From positions 124,001 to 188,000 of the forward strand of contig VERI01000001.1 of assembly GCA_018882785.1 (NCBI GenBank): 64,000 nt of DNA, written 5' to 3'. The notes beneath the pieces are model-generated. The model searched no databases. It had not been told where the DNA came from and saw only the letters and a list, made by a program, of their open reading frames with translations. Below are positions 9,711 through 20,400 of this stretch, in pieces; the stretch's first letter is position 1; every line of letters begins with the position of its first letter. The translations under genes and the position numbers were made by a program. Source of the stretch: Burkholderiaceae bacterium. GTDB taxonomy: Bacteria; Pseudomonadota; Gammaproteobacteria; Burkholderiales; Burkholderiaceae_A.

Positions 9711-11309
9711 ATGATAGAGCGTATGACCAAGTCAGGAGCCCTTGTCGCACGCCGGTTGTTGGCTGGCTGTCTTGTGCTGAGCCTGATGGCCGGGCCAGAC
9801 CATGCCTTTGCGCAGAGCCGTCCGCGGGGCGTGGATCACTTGCCTGCGTTGGGCGAGGCATCGGTCGATGAACTGAGTCCCGCTGCAGAGCAGCGTCTTG
9901 GCGATCAGATTTTCCAGGAGCTGCTGCGTATTGGTGCGGTTCACGACGATCCAGAGGCCACGGATTTCATTGCACGGCAGTCCGATCGACTACTCATCGC
10001 CTCGCGTCGGCTGGGCCACAGCAGTGAGGATCGGCCATTTCGTTTTTTTCTGGTTCGAGATGTAACCATCAATGCCTTTGCGATGCCGGGTGGATATATC
10101 GGTGTGCATACCGGTTTAATTACGGCTTCTGATCGTGAGGCGGAAGTGATGTCCGTTGTGGCCCACGAGATTGGCCACGTGACCCAGCGTCATATTGCCC
10201 GCATGTTCAGTCAGCAGCGCCAGGGGTCCGCAGTGATGGTAGCGGCAGCTGTACTTGCGGCCTTGGCGGTCCGCTCAAGTCCGGATGCGGCGATGGGGGT
10301 ATTGTCTCTGGGCCAGACAGTGGCACTGCGCGAGCAGCTTGCATTTTCTCGTGACGCCGAACGCGAGGCAGACCGAGTCGGACTCCAGATCCTTGCCGAA
10401 TCTGGGTTTGATCCAAAGGCGATGTCGTCGATGTTTGAGCGACTGATTCAGTCTGGCCGGCTCTACGACAATAATGCGCCGGCCTATCTGCGCACCCACC
10501 CCCTCACGACAGACCGAATCGCAGATATCCAGTCTCGACTGCAGAACGAGCCTGGGCTGGGTCTGGCGGCTGATCCGGAAAATAGCCTGGAGTTTGACTG
10601 GCTTCGAGCCAAGCTCACGGCCCTTGCGGATACCCGAGTCGATGGCCTGCGGGTGATTCGACAGCGCTTTTTAGCGCAATTGAAAGATCCGAAAATTTTT
10701 ACTGCCCAACGTCAGTCTGCGATTCATCATGGACTGGCCTGGACCGCTCTGCAGCAGCGTGAGTTTTCGACCGCGTTGGAGCATCAACGACAGGCTGCGC
10801 AGCTCATTCGTGGTCATCGCGCTGAATCGTCTGCAGCCGCCTTGCTGGACCATCTTCATCTGCAGATCCTGCTGGCATCTGCCGAGAATGCTGAACAGAA
10901 AAAGGAGCTCGATCGGTTCGCAGTTCAGGCCGTAGTCCGTCATCGCGATTCCCGGGCGGTGATCCGATCGGCCATTCTTGCGCGGCTCTCGGCAGATGGA
11001 GCCGCTGATGAGGTGGCTGCCCTCGCCAGGGCCGCTGCCCAGCAGTGGCCAGGCGACCCACAGATCTGGGCCTTACTGGCAAGGGCGGAGAGCGCCAGAG
11101 GCCGCCGAGCTGCCCAGCACGCCGCCTTGGCGGAGCGTTACGCCCTGGCCGGCGCGCTTGCGGCGGCCATTGAGCAGCTCACACTGGCCCGCAGTGCGGG
11201 AGATGCGGACTTTGTCACCTTATCGCGCATTGACGCCCGGCTGACATCGATGCGCGCATTGCTGCGTCGAGAGCAGATTGAACGGCAGCAGTCAGGCGGA
11301 AAAAATTAG
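9711..11309 (+). CDS. M48 family metalloprotease with TPR-like C-terminus (BepA/YfgC-like), exported
   Basis: [41 protein letters not shown] (HEXXH), signal-like N-terminus; start 9711 or 9723. Confidence 0.9.
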   Translation: MIERMTKSGALVARRLLAGCLVLSLMAGPDHAFAQSRPRGVDHLPALGEASVDELSPAAEQRLGDQIFQELLRIGAVHDDPEATDFIARQSDRLLIASRRLGHSSEDRPFRFFLVRDVTINAFAMPGGYIGVHTGLITASDREAEVMSVVAHEIGHVTQRHIARMFSQQRQGSAVMVAAAVLAALAVRSSPDAAMGVLSLGQTVALREQLAFSRDAEREADRVGLQILAESGFDPKAMSSMFERLIQSGRLYDNNAPAYLRTHPLTTDRIADIQSRLQNEPGLGLAADPENSLEFDWLRAKLTALADTRVDGLRVIRQRFLAQLKDPKIFTAQRQSAIHHGLAWTALQQREFSTALEHQRQAAQLIRGHRAESSAAALLDHLHLQILLASAENAEQKKELDRFAVQAVVRHRDSRAVIRSAILARLSADGAADEVAALARAAAQQWPGDPQIWALLARAESARGRRAAQHAALAERYALAGALAAAIEQLTLARSAGDADFVTLSRIDARLTSMRALLRREQIERQQSGGKN

Positions 11310-12466
11310 TCGCCCTGCCGCATCGGAAACAGGCGTATGACCGCGTCAGGTGCGATACCGGTAAGACAGGCGGTGGTTCCAAGCGGGCAGGTCCGAGAAA
11401 AGCAAGGACTGCAGGCAAGCTGCAGGCTGATGATCGTGGCTTTCGGAGAATGTGCAGGTGTATGGCCAGGGTCGGTGGATCCAAAAAGCGCGACCACCGG
11501 CACATCAAAGGCGGCTGCAGCATGCATGAGCCCCGAGTCGTTGCTGATCACCAGTGATGAGTGGGCGATCCATCCGAATGCCTGCAACAGACTGGTCTGG
11601 CCGGCAAGATTTTCAACACGATCGGATTCCTGGCCCGCATGATCGGCCCTGAGTAAAGACTGCGCCTGCGCAAGAATGGACTCCCCCAGCAGGCGCTCCT
11701 TGGGGCCGCCAAGAATCGTGACGACATGGCCAGGACCCTGTCGCACCCATGCTGCAGCAACCTGGGCGAAGTGCTCGGCCGGCCATTGCTTGGCAGGACC
11801 GTATTCAGCGCCGGGGCAGAGCACCAGTCGCGGACCTGCTGCGGCGGGTGTTGATACTGCCTTCGGCAGAACCATCTTCGGACGGTGAAGGCCCATTGCA
11901 TCGATTGCTTCAACGGCCTTCGGAGACTCCGCAAGCTGGAGGTAGTGGGCCAGCATCGACGGCCGGTGTGATCGGCTGCCCACGTCCGAACGGGGAGGGT
12001 GCGATGTCGTTACAGGCGGATGCCGCCGATCGTTAATCAACAGATAGCGTGACTCGCCAATCATGCCTCTGCGGATCGGGATTCTCGCCAGCCATGGAAT
12101 CAATGCAGACTTCAGCGAATTGGGCAGCACGATCGCGATGTCGTAACGGCTGCGCAGGCCAAGGGCAATCGATCGGCGTAGTCCCCATTGCAGTCTGCCA
12201 TGACTAAATGGCACCTCTTGGACTGCCCGGACCGATGGGCTGCATCGATAAACGGCAGCAACTGCGGGCACTGCGAGAACGTCGATTTCAGAATAGTGTG
12301 GATGCAGCTCTTCGATCAGCGGCAACGATAGCACCGCATCTCCGACCCACTGCGGGGCGACGATCAGGGCCGTGGGTTGTTTAGTGGCCGTGGACAACCG
12401 TGCCGGGCTCGAGCTGATACTCGGTGCCGCAGTAGGGACAGCGGGCTTTGCCCTCGTGTGTGACAT
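11306..12466 (-). CDS. waaF: ADP-heptose:LPS heptosyltransferase II (glycosyltransferase family 9)
   Basis: ALIVAPQWVGDAVLSLPLIEEL, CPGAEYGPAKQWPAEHFAQVA, NDSGLMHAAAAFDVPVVALFGSTDPGHTPA; real start may be an internal TTG near 12397. Confidence 0.92.
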   Translation of the reverse strand: MSHTRAKPAVPTAAPSISSSPARLSTATKQPTALIVAPQWVGDAVLSLPLIEELHPHYSEIDVLAVPAVAAVYRCSPSVRAVQEVPFSHGRLQWGLRRSIALGLRSRYDIAIVLPNSLKSALIPWLARIPIRRGMIGESRYLLINDRRHPPVTTSHPPRSDVGSRSHRPSMLAHYLQLAESPKAVEAIDAMGLHRPKMVLPKAVSTPAAAGPRLVLCPGAEYGPAKQWPAEHFAQVAAAWVRQGPGHVVTILGGPKERLLGESILAQAQSLLRADHAGQESDRVENLAGQTSLLQAFGWIAHSSLVISNDSGLMHAAAAFDVPVVALFGSTDPGHTPAHSPKATIISLQLACSPCFSRTCPLGTTACLTGIAPDAVIRLFPMRQGD

Positions 12467-12590
12467 CGAGAAATACTCGGGGATGATGATTCCACAACGG
12501 CATTTTTGGATTCGGACAAAAGGCAGGCAGATCGCCTGCCTTTAGCTGAACGACTGCGACGGAGCCTTGGGGATGAGAGTCTGATGGCAT
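12381..12590 (-). CDS. Small zinc-finger domain protein (zf-CHCC type)
   Basis: CPNPKMPLWNHHPRVFLDVTHEGKARCPYCGTEYQLEPG; located between ilvE and waaF. Confidence 0.85.
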   Translation of the reverse strand: MPSDSHPQGSVAVVQLKAGDLPAFCPNPKMPLWNHHPRVFLDVTHEGKARCPYCGTEYQLEPGTVVHGH

Positions 12591-12608
12591 AGCGCTTCTC
12601 GCCGACAA

Positions 12609-13529
12609 TTAAATTGGGTGGACCCAGTGGGCATAACGGGCCGCCTTTCCAGCGACTACATCAAAAAATACGTCCTGAAGCTGTTTGGTGATCGGCCCGC
12701 GCGATCCGTTGCCAATCGAACGGTCATCGAGCTCGCGGATCGGCGTAATTTCGGCTGCCGTACCGGTGAAAAACGCCTCGTCAGCACAATACATTTCATC
12801 GCGTGTGATTCGTTTCTCAATCACCTCAATGCCGAGATCACGGGCGATGGTCATGACGGCATCCCGGGTGATACCGTCTAGGCAAGAGGCAAGATCCGGC
12901 GTGTAGAGACGGCCTTGTTTGACGATAAAGACATTCTCGCCCGAGCCCTCGGAGACATAGCCTTCGGTGTCGAGCAGCAGGGCTTCATCGTAGCCATGGG
13001 CTCCGACCTCTTGATTGGCGAGGATCGAGTTAATGTAATAACCGCTTGCCTTGGCCCGCACCAGTGATACGTTGACGTGGTGGCGAGAGAACGACGAGGT
13101 TTTGACCCGGATGCCTTTGGTGATGCCTTCCTCGCCCAGATAGGCGCCCCAGGGCCAGGCCGATACCGAGACATGAATCTTGTTATCGCGGGCTGCGATG
13201 CCAAGTTTTTCTGAGCCGACCCAGATGATCGGTCGGATGTAACAAGATTCCAGCGCATTACGTTTCACAACTTCTTTCTGAACCTGCTCGAGCGTTGCAG
13301 CATCAAAGGGCACTTTCATTTGAAAGATCTTTGCAGAATTCATCAGCCGCTGGGTGTGCTCTTTGAGACGGAAAATTCCTGAGCCAGACGATGTCTTGTA
13401 GGCGCGCACGCCTTCAAAGACTGCCATTCCATAGTGAAGAGAGTGGGTGAGCACATGAATCTTGGCGTCTCGCCAGGGCACAAACTGCCCGTCCATCCAG
13501 ATCCAGCCATCACGATCGGCCATCGACAT
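12609..13529 (-). CDS. ilvE: Branched-chain amino acid aminotransferase
   Basis: DGWIWMDGQFVPWRDAKIHVLTHSLHYGMAVFEGVRAY, GSEKLGIAARD, ASGYYINSILANQEVGAHGYDEALLLD. Confidence 0.96.
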   Translation of the reverse strand: MSMADRDGWIWMDGQFVPWRDAKIHVLTHSLHYGMAVFEGVRAYKTSSGSGIFRLKEHTQRLMNSAKIFQMKVPFDAATLEQVQKEVVKRNALESCYIRPIIWVGSEKLGIAARDNKIHVSVSAWPWGAYLGEEGITKGIRVKTSSFSRHHVNVSLVRAKASGYYINSILANQEVGAHGYDEALLLDTEGYVSEGSGENVFIVKQGRLYTPDLASCLDGITRDAVMTIARDLGIEVIEKRITRDEMYCADEAFFTGTAAEITPIRELDDRSIGNGSRGPITKQLQDVFFDVVAGKAARYAHWVHPI

Positions 13530-13554
13530 GTCTTGCCCCTGTCAGAAAAGTGTA

Positions 13555-13573
13555 GTCCGTCATTTTAACGGAC
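13555..13573. promoter_or_regulatory. Inverted repeat GTCCGT-N7-ACGGAC in the divergent ilvE/azlCD intergenic region
   Basis: gtagtCCGTcattttaACGGacctg read directly; GTCCGT 13555-13560 and ACGGAC 13568-13573. Confidence 0.5.
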
Positions 13574-13595
13574 CTGCACCACTACAATCCACGCC

Positions 13596-14360
13596 ATGAC
13601 CGTGCGAAGACCGCTCCGATATTGGCTGACTGATCCCGCTGTGGTCATGGGATTTCGTGACATGGTCCCGGCCACGATTGCAATGGTGGCCTGGGGCATG
13701 GTGACCGGAGTGGCCATGGTGCAGTCAGGCCTGTCGACCTGGCAGGCCTTGGGCATGACACTCATGGTCTATGCAGGCAGCGCGCAGCTCACCAGTCTGC
13801 CCTTATTTGCTGCCGCGGCGCCACTGCCCATTATCTGGGCCAGTGCGTTGATTGTGAATCTTCGGTTTGTGCTCTATGGCGTGGCCGTGAGGCCTTTTTT
13901 TCGGCAGTTCTCCTGGCCGCGACGGCTGCTGTATGGGTTTGGCAATGTAGATGTGCTGACCGGTGACTTTCTGCGCCGATTTGATCCGGCCCGGCTCGAT
14001 CAGCCTGCCTTACTGACGGAGGACACAGGGGGATTTCTTCAGCGGGCGATTGCCTACTTTGAGGCGGCGGCGCTCACGATCTGGTCGGTCTGGACGGCCA
14101 GTTCGATTGCAGGAATTCTGCTGGCCCAGTGGATCCCTGCATCCTGGGGTTTGGATTTTGTGGGCACGCTGGCATTGATCGCTTTGCTCATGCCGATGAT
14201 GACCAGCCGGGCTGAGTTCATCTGTGTCGTTGTCGCCGGCATCACGGCGGTGCTGTGTGCATGGATGCCGCTGAAGCTCGGCATTCTGGTGGCCATGATT
14301 GCCGGCGTGGCAGCGGCGATGATGAAACCGTTGTCCGCGGAGGAGCAGGACAGTGAGTGA
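13596..14360 (+). CDS. azlC: AzlC family branched-chain amino acid exporter subunit
   Basis: Multi-TM; MVYAGSAQLTSLPLFAAAAPLPIIWASALIVNLRFVLYG. Confidence 0.92.
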   Translation: MTVRRPLRYWLTDPAVVMGFRDMVPATIAMVAWGMVTGVAMVQSGLSTWQALGMTLMVYAGSAQLTSLPLFAAAAPLPIIWASALIVNLRFVLYGVAVRPFFRQFSWPRRLLYGFGNVDVLTGDFLRRFDPARLDQPALLTEDTGGFLQRAIAYFEAAALTIWSVWTASSIAGILLAQWIPASWGLDFVGTLALIALLMPMMTSRAEFICVVVAGITAVLCAWMPLKLGILVAMIAGVAAAMMKPLSAEEQDSE

Positions 14361-14676
14361 TGCCATGATCTGGATTGGACTTGTTGGCATGATGGCCATG
14401 ACCCTGCTGACACGTTCTGGAATCGTCGTCTGGCCTGGCCCGATTCGCCTGCCGTTACGTCTTCAGCGGGCCCTGCGGTTTGCGCCGATGGCAGCGATTG
14501 CTGCCGTGATCGTGCCCAGCGTGGTGTGGACGCCAGAGGCCACGTTCGTAAGCCTTTCGGATCCCCGGCTCATTTCTGCATTGGCCTGTATCTTGGGCTG
14601 GTGGCACTCACGTCAAATGTCGGTCTGCCTCAGCGTGGGTATCGTGGTCTATGCCGTTGCAATGCTCATGCGGTAG
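14353..14676 (+). CDS. azlD: AzlD family branched-chain amino acid exporter subunit
   Basis: 107-aa membrane protein overlapping azlC by 8 nt; ALRFAPMAAIAAVIVPSVV. Confidence 0.88.
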   Translation: MSDAMIWIGLVGMMAMTLLTRSGIVVWPGPIRLPLRLQRALRFAPMAAIAAVIVPSVVWTPEATFVSLSDPRLISALACILGWWHSRQMSVCLSVGIVVYAVAMLMR

Positions 14677-14686
14677 GCCGCAATCG

Positions 14687-17422
14687 TTAGGGCTTGCTGC
14701 CCGTGGCAGATGACGGATGCAGGTCTTGCAGGGGGCGGATGACCGTGGGCGCCTCCTGAAAGACCTCGTCCCAGAGTTGCGACACCGCAGCCCGTTGGCC
14801 ACGGAATTCCTCGGGATCAATACGCGCAGAGCTCGCACCGGCCAGCCGCTCGGCATGCTGCCGCTTTCGATAATCCCGATAGGCGTCACCGACCTGCTGG
14901 GCAAGCGATGTCTGTATCAGGCCGAGCTCTCCTGCGATGCGCAGCAGCGCAATATTGCCCAGGTTTCCGGTGAGCTGCGCGTGCGCATGGCTGTACCGGA
15001 GCACCAGTGTCTGAACGATGAACTCAATATCGACCATGCCACCACGATCATGTTTGATATCGAACTGGGTGGTGGCATTTGGATGTCCATCATGCATCTT
15101 CTGCCGCATGGCCAAGACCTCTTCGAGCAGTGGTCCTGTCGGCCGTTGCAGGCGTAACAGCCGCTGTCGTTCAGCCTCAAATGCCCGTCCAATCTCAGGA
15201 TCGCCTGCGCAAAAACGGGCGCGGGTCAGGGCCTGATGTTCCCATATCCAGGCATGCTGACTTTGATATTCAATGAATCCTTCCAGCGCGGTCACCAGCA
15301 GGCCCGCGTTGCCATTCGGGCGTAGCCGCAGGTCGATGTCAAACAATGAACCTGCTGCAGTTGCAGTCGACAGCCAGACGTTGACCCGCTGAGCATAGCG
15401 GGCATAGATCTCTCCTGCCGACTCATGCGGGTCATCGTAAAGAAAAATCAAATCAAGGTCTGATGCATAGCCCAGCTCTTTGCCACCGAGCCGGCCGTAG
15501 GCAATTACAGCGAACTTTGGCTGCTCGCGGTGGCGTTTGTTCAGCGTCGGCCAGACAGCCTCTAAGGTCACCTGCAGCACGCTATCGGCCATTGCCGATA
15601 ACTGGTCGGATAGTGTCTCGACGCTCCAGCGGCCATCAAGATCCTGAATCAAGAGTCTGAACATGGCAGCGTGATGCGTTTCGCGCAGCGCATCCATTTG
15701 CTGCTCAATATCTGGCACGCCGTTGTATACCCCCTCGGCTACCCGTGTGCGCAGTTCATGTAAAAAGGCGGCCTGATCCGGCGCCCCCTCGATGGCCCGC
15801 GCATCTAAGAGCTCATCCAGCACGATCGGGTGTTGACGCAGATACTCCGCCGCCCAGGCCGAGGCACTGACCAGCTGGGCGACTCTGAAGAATGCGCCTG
15901 GATATTCATCGAAGAGGGCCAGATAGGAAGACCGTCGGCCAATGGTATCGAGCAGCTGTTGCAGCCGTGTGAGTGTCTGATCCGGATTCGGAGTGTCGGC
16001 CGCAATCTGCGCGGCCTTTCCGCGCAGACGATCCAGGCGCGATTCGGTGGGCTTGCCCTCTGCAGGTTCTGACGTGCCGCCTGTCTCGGTAGAAAAGAGC
16101 CGCTCAAATGATTCGCGTACCCGGCCTTGGATCTGGTCCAGGGCGGTTAGAAATGATGCGGCCGATGTGTGCCCCATGACAGTGGCAAGGTGTTCAATCA
16201 CATCAAGTTTGCCTGGCATGACATGGGTCTGTGCGTCTTCAAGGTATTGCAGTCGGTGCTCAAGGCATCGCCAGAAACGGTAGGCATCCAGCAGCATCTC
16301 GACTTCTGACTGTTCAAGGCGATTGGATTGAACCAGATAGCGAAGGACCTCGCGCGTGCCGCGTGAGCGCAGTGGCTCCTCTTTGCCTCCTCGGATGAGC
16401 TGAAAGAGCTGTGCGATGAACTCAATTTCACGAATACCTCCTGGTCCGAGCTTTACATCGACCGGGGCATGTTCGCCCGCCATATGGGATTCCCGGCTCA
16501 ATTGCCGACGCTGCGCCTCCTCTCGGATCTGGCCGTGCAGCTCCCGCAGTGCCGCCATGACATTGAAATCAAGGTAGCGACGAAAGACAAATGGGCGGAC
16601 AACATCATGGAGTCCATCGATGGCATGACGAAAACCTTCCTCGGACTGCGCATGGGGGCCATTGACCACCCTGGCCTTGATCCACGCGTAACGTTCCCAC
16701 TCTCGGCCCTGAACGATGAAATACTGCTCCAGCATGCTCAGGCTAACGGCCAGTGGGCCCGCATCACCGTTTGGACGCAGCCGAAGATCGACGCGAAACA
16801 CAATTCCATCGGCGGTCATTTCTCCGAGCAGGGCGGCAATGCGCCGGCCTACTTTGATAAAGAATGTTGCGGCGTCGATGGATCGGCTATTGGGTGTGGA
16901 TGCATCGGTTTCACCATCTTCGGGATAGACATAGATCAGGTCCACATCCGAGGAGGCATTCAGTTCTCGGCCGCCGAGCTTTCCCATGCCGATGATCATC
17001 ATGTCTTGGGGCTGACCATTGGGATCGCGGGGGTTGCCATGTTGGGCGATGGCCGCAGTCATTGCGGTGGTGTAGGCCGCATGAATGGTCAGGTCGGCCA
17101 AGGCGGTAATGGACTCGAGGGTTTCGTCCAGATCGGCCCTGCCGGAGAGGTCCCTGGCCATGATGGCCATCAGGGCGCTGTTACGAAATTGTCGTAGCGC
17201 GCTGGCGATGTCATCTTGCGAGCGGGATGCCAGCTGGTCTTTCCAAAGTGCCTGTAGATGCGCGGCGAGTGATGCCGCACTGATGGGCGCCTCTGCGGCC
17301 AGAAGCTGTCCGCGGGAGATGAGTCCGGGTAGTGTGCGTCGGGCAAACGGGGAGAAGCGCCAGGCGGCCTCATAGCCTTGGGCCTGCGTTGGCATCGATT
17401 CAATCGGGAGTGCCAGTGTCAT
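14687..17422 (-). CDS. glnE: Bifunctional glutamine synthetase adenylyltransferase/deadenylase
   Basis: GMGKLGGRELNASSDVDLIYVYPEDGETD and AYGRLGGKELGYASDLDLIFLYDD, duplicated nucleotidyltransferase domains. Confidence 0.97.
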   Translation of the reverse strand: MTLALPIESMPTQAQGYEAAWRFSPFARRTLPGLISRGQLLAAEAPISAASLAAHLQALWKDQLASRSQDDIASALRQFRNSALMAIMARDLSGRADLDETLESITALADLTIHAAYTTAMTAAIAQHGNPRDPNGQPQDMMIIGMGKLGGRELNASSDVDLIYVYPEDGETDASTPNSRSIDAATFFIKVGRRIAALLGEMTADGIVFRVDLRLRPNGDAGPLAVSLSMLEQYFIVQGREWERYAWIKARVVNGPHAQSEEGFRHAIDGLHDVVRPFVFRRYLDFNVMAALRELHGQIREEAQRRQLSRESHMAGEHAPVDVKLGPGGIREIEFIAQLFQLIRGGKEEPLRSRGTREVLRYLVQSNRLEQSEVEMLLDAYRFWRCLEHRLQYLEDAQTHVMPGKLDVIEHLATVMGHTSAASFLTALDQIQGRVRESFERLFSTETGGTSEPAEGKPTESRLDRLRGKAAQIAADTPNPDQTLTRLQQLLDTIGRRSSYLALFDEYPGAFFRVAQLVSASAWAAEYLRQHPIVLDELLDARAIEGAPDQAAFLHELRTRVAEGVYNGVPDIEQQMDALRETHHAAMFRLLIQDLDGRWSVETLSDQLSAMADSVLQVTLEAVWPTLNKRHREQPKFAVIAYGRLGGKELGYASDLDLIFLYDDPHESAGEIYARYAQRVNVWLSTATAAGSLFDIDLRLRPNGNAGLLVTALEGFIEYQSQHAWIWEHQALTRARFCAGDPEIGRAFEAERQRLLRLQRPTGPLLEEVLAMRQKMHDGHPNATTQFDIKHDRGGMVDIEFIVQTLVLRYSHAHAQLTGNLGNIALLRIAGELGLIQTSLAQQVGDAYRDYRKRQHAERLAGASSARIDPEEFRGQRAAVSQLWDEVFQEAPTVIRPLQDLHPSSATGSKP

Positions 17423-17491
17423 TTTGAGAAAGTCCGTTCTGACGCATCGGGCGGGGTGAGAAGCGGGAGGTCCTGTGCAAGAATCCCGATC

Positions 17492-20400
17492 ATGCTAGCG
17501 CAAGCGCCGAGCCGCGTTCGACATTTTCTATGGCTTCTCCTTCAGGCGGCGGCCATCGTGGCGGCTTCAGCGGCCGCGCTGGCCGCACTCGCACTGCTGA
17601 TCTTGCATCTTTGGCTTTGGCCATCCATGTCGGCCCGTCAGGAGGTCTGGTTTTCTGATTTCCAGTCGCAGATGGCCGAGCGTGGTCTGTCCGTGAGTGT
17701 GCGATCGATGTCCGCCCAGTGGGAAACCTGGTTCCGTCCAAGCATTCGGATTGAGCGGCTCGAAATCGCCCGCTCAAATGGCGACCGTGTTCTGACAGTG
17801 GGCCAGATCAATGCGGTTCTTGGCCCGAGATCCATCGCATCAATCTGGCATTGGCAGCCGGTGTTCTCGGAGATCCGGGTGGAGGATCCACAGCTGTATG
17901 CCGAGCGAAGGGCAGATGGCGAGATTCTGGTTGCGGGTGTGCCGTTGTCGGGAGATCAGTCCGACCCGAAGACCATGGACTGGCTGCTGCGGCAGGGCCG
18001 ACTTCGCATTGATACGGGAGAGATCATCTGGCGGGATGCGGTTCGGAATCGGTCGGCGAGGCTGCGCGATCTCACGTTTGCGATGAATAACCTGGGACTC
18101 CATCATGCATGGGCGCTAAAGGCGACGCCGCCATCATCACTGGGTGAAGGCTTTGTGCTGCAGGGTGATTTTCGTCATGCCCTGGGTGGAGAGCCTGCAG
18201 ATCTTCGGCGCTGGGTGGGTGAGGCCTTTGTTCAGTTCGATCGGGTGAATCTTTCAGAGTTGTTTGAGTTTGTGCATCTTCCCGAGGGTGCGCCCCTAAA
18301 GGTGAATTCTGGCCAGGGCGCGATGCGCGCCTGGATCGATCTGAAGTCAGGCACGCTCCAAGATCTGACGGTAGATCTTGATCTTTCTCAGGCTTCGCTT
18401 CAGTGGGGCAAGCCGAAACGGCCCATGTTGTTAACGCGGCTGACCGGCCGCGTGCAGACCCGGCTGTCCGATCGTCACCAGCAGGTGAGTCTTACGAATG
18501 TGCATCTGGAATCCTCTCAGCTGAAGGCGCCCGCGAGAATTCCGGCGGCCGTCATGAGCGTTACCCATCACCCTGCGCCGGGGGGACTGTCGGCACAGGT
18601 CTCTGCAAAGGCGATTGATCTCGCATCTGCGATGTGGCTAACAGAGCACATTCCCTTGCCCAATGACTTTCGTGCCCAGCTTTCTGCGCTTGCGCCGGGC
18701 GGAAGCCTCAGTGATCTGAAGCTCTCCTGGGAGGAGGAGGGAGATACAGCCAAGGCTTTCGCGATTGAGTCGGGCTTCGAGGGTTTAACGCTTGCCCCTG
18801 GCGCGCAGCGACCAGGCTTCTCCGGATTGTCCGGCAGCATCAAGGCCAATGAGCGGGCTGGAGAGCTCACCCTGGCCAGTCGGTCGGGTGCGTTAAGCGT
18901 ACCCGGCCTATTTGAGTCGCCCACATTTTCATTTGAGCGGTTAGATGGACAGATCGCCTGGACAGCGCAGCATCTTTTGGCCGCGGGCCCCAAGGGGGAA
19001 TTGGCCACAACCGAAGTCGTGATTCGTCGACTTGCTGTGTCCAACCCTGATCTTGCACTTGAGCTGTCGGGCGCCTATCGCTGGCGCAGTGGCACCTTAG
19101 GAAATGTCGAGCTCAATGGAAAAGTTGCGCGGGCCGAATTCAAGCGAATCGCCCAGTATGTGCCGCTGGTGGCTGGCCGAGATACGCGCACTTGGTTAAA
19201 AGATAGCCTGGTGAGTGCAAAGTCGACATCTGCGACATTTGAACTCAAGGGTCCGTTGGAGCGGTTTCCATTTCGGGATCCCGCTGAAGGTAAATTTATT
19301 GTTCAGGCCGAGACAGACGGAGCGGTGATACGGCCGGCGCCGGGCTGGCCTTTAATCAGCAACATTCGCGCCCAGGTTATCTTTGATCGTCATCAGTTTC
19401 GCACGCTCGCCAAGGGAGCCCGGCTTAATGAGCTTGTCCTGTCGGATATTGATGCGCGTATTGATGATCTGGAGTCACAGCGTCCGGTGTTGGCCATTGA
19501 TGGTGCACTCTCCGGAGATTTTCAACGGATTATAGACACCGCAAATCAATCGCCAGTGCGTACCATGCTGCGCGACGCCACATCAGAAATGCGCGCCCGC
19601 GGACAGGCGAGTCTGAGTCTCGGCCTTCGGCTTGATCTCTCTTCTTCTGACCGCAGTCAGGTAACAGGCCGACTCATGACTTCACGCAGTCAGCTCCGAG
19701 TCTCGTCCGCGCTCCCCGAGATCTCAGTCTTATCTGCAGAACTGGGTTTTGATCAGGCAGGTATCACACAGATGGCATTGCAGGGTCAGGCGTTAGGCGG
19801 CCCGATTCGAATCAGCACCAAACATTCGGAACGCCAGGCGGGACCATCGTCCGGCATGCAGAGTCTTGTCGTCGAGGGCCAGGCAATGGGCCCTGCGCTT
19901 GAGCGATGGGCTGATGACGCCCTTGGGGCTTCATTGAAGAATGTGTTCTCAGGCAGCACCCGCTATACGGCGACCATTGATCTGCAAGAGCTTGCAGTGA
20001 AGACCGTTATTCGCAGTTCTTTGGAAGGTCTGGGCAGCGAGCTGCCGGGTTCTCTGCGCAAACGGCCGCAGGATGACTGGGCATTGCGGATCGACATCGT
20101 TCATCAGGAACCGAAACCCGGTGTGGCATCGACGTCAACCCAGACATGGACCATTCATTCTAATCAGCCGCGCTTAAATGCTCGGGCCATCAGAAGCATG
20201 AATGCACGCAAGGAAACGGTGATTGACGTGGATTCTCCGCAGCTGGCTGGGCAGTTCAGGTGGACACCTGCATCGGCCGCAGCCCGGGCAGCCAAGGGCA
20301 GCCGCTCTCAGGCACTGCTGCAGGCGCGCCTGACAAGACTCTGGCTTGACGCCCCGGCACCCGATGATGGGTCAGAGGTGGCCGAAACCTCTGATGCGAT

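Noticed and set aside
16469-17197. 242-aa ORF on + strand antisense to glnE
   Set aside because: GlnE is unambiguous; the antisense frame has no domain signature.
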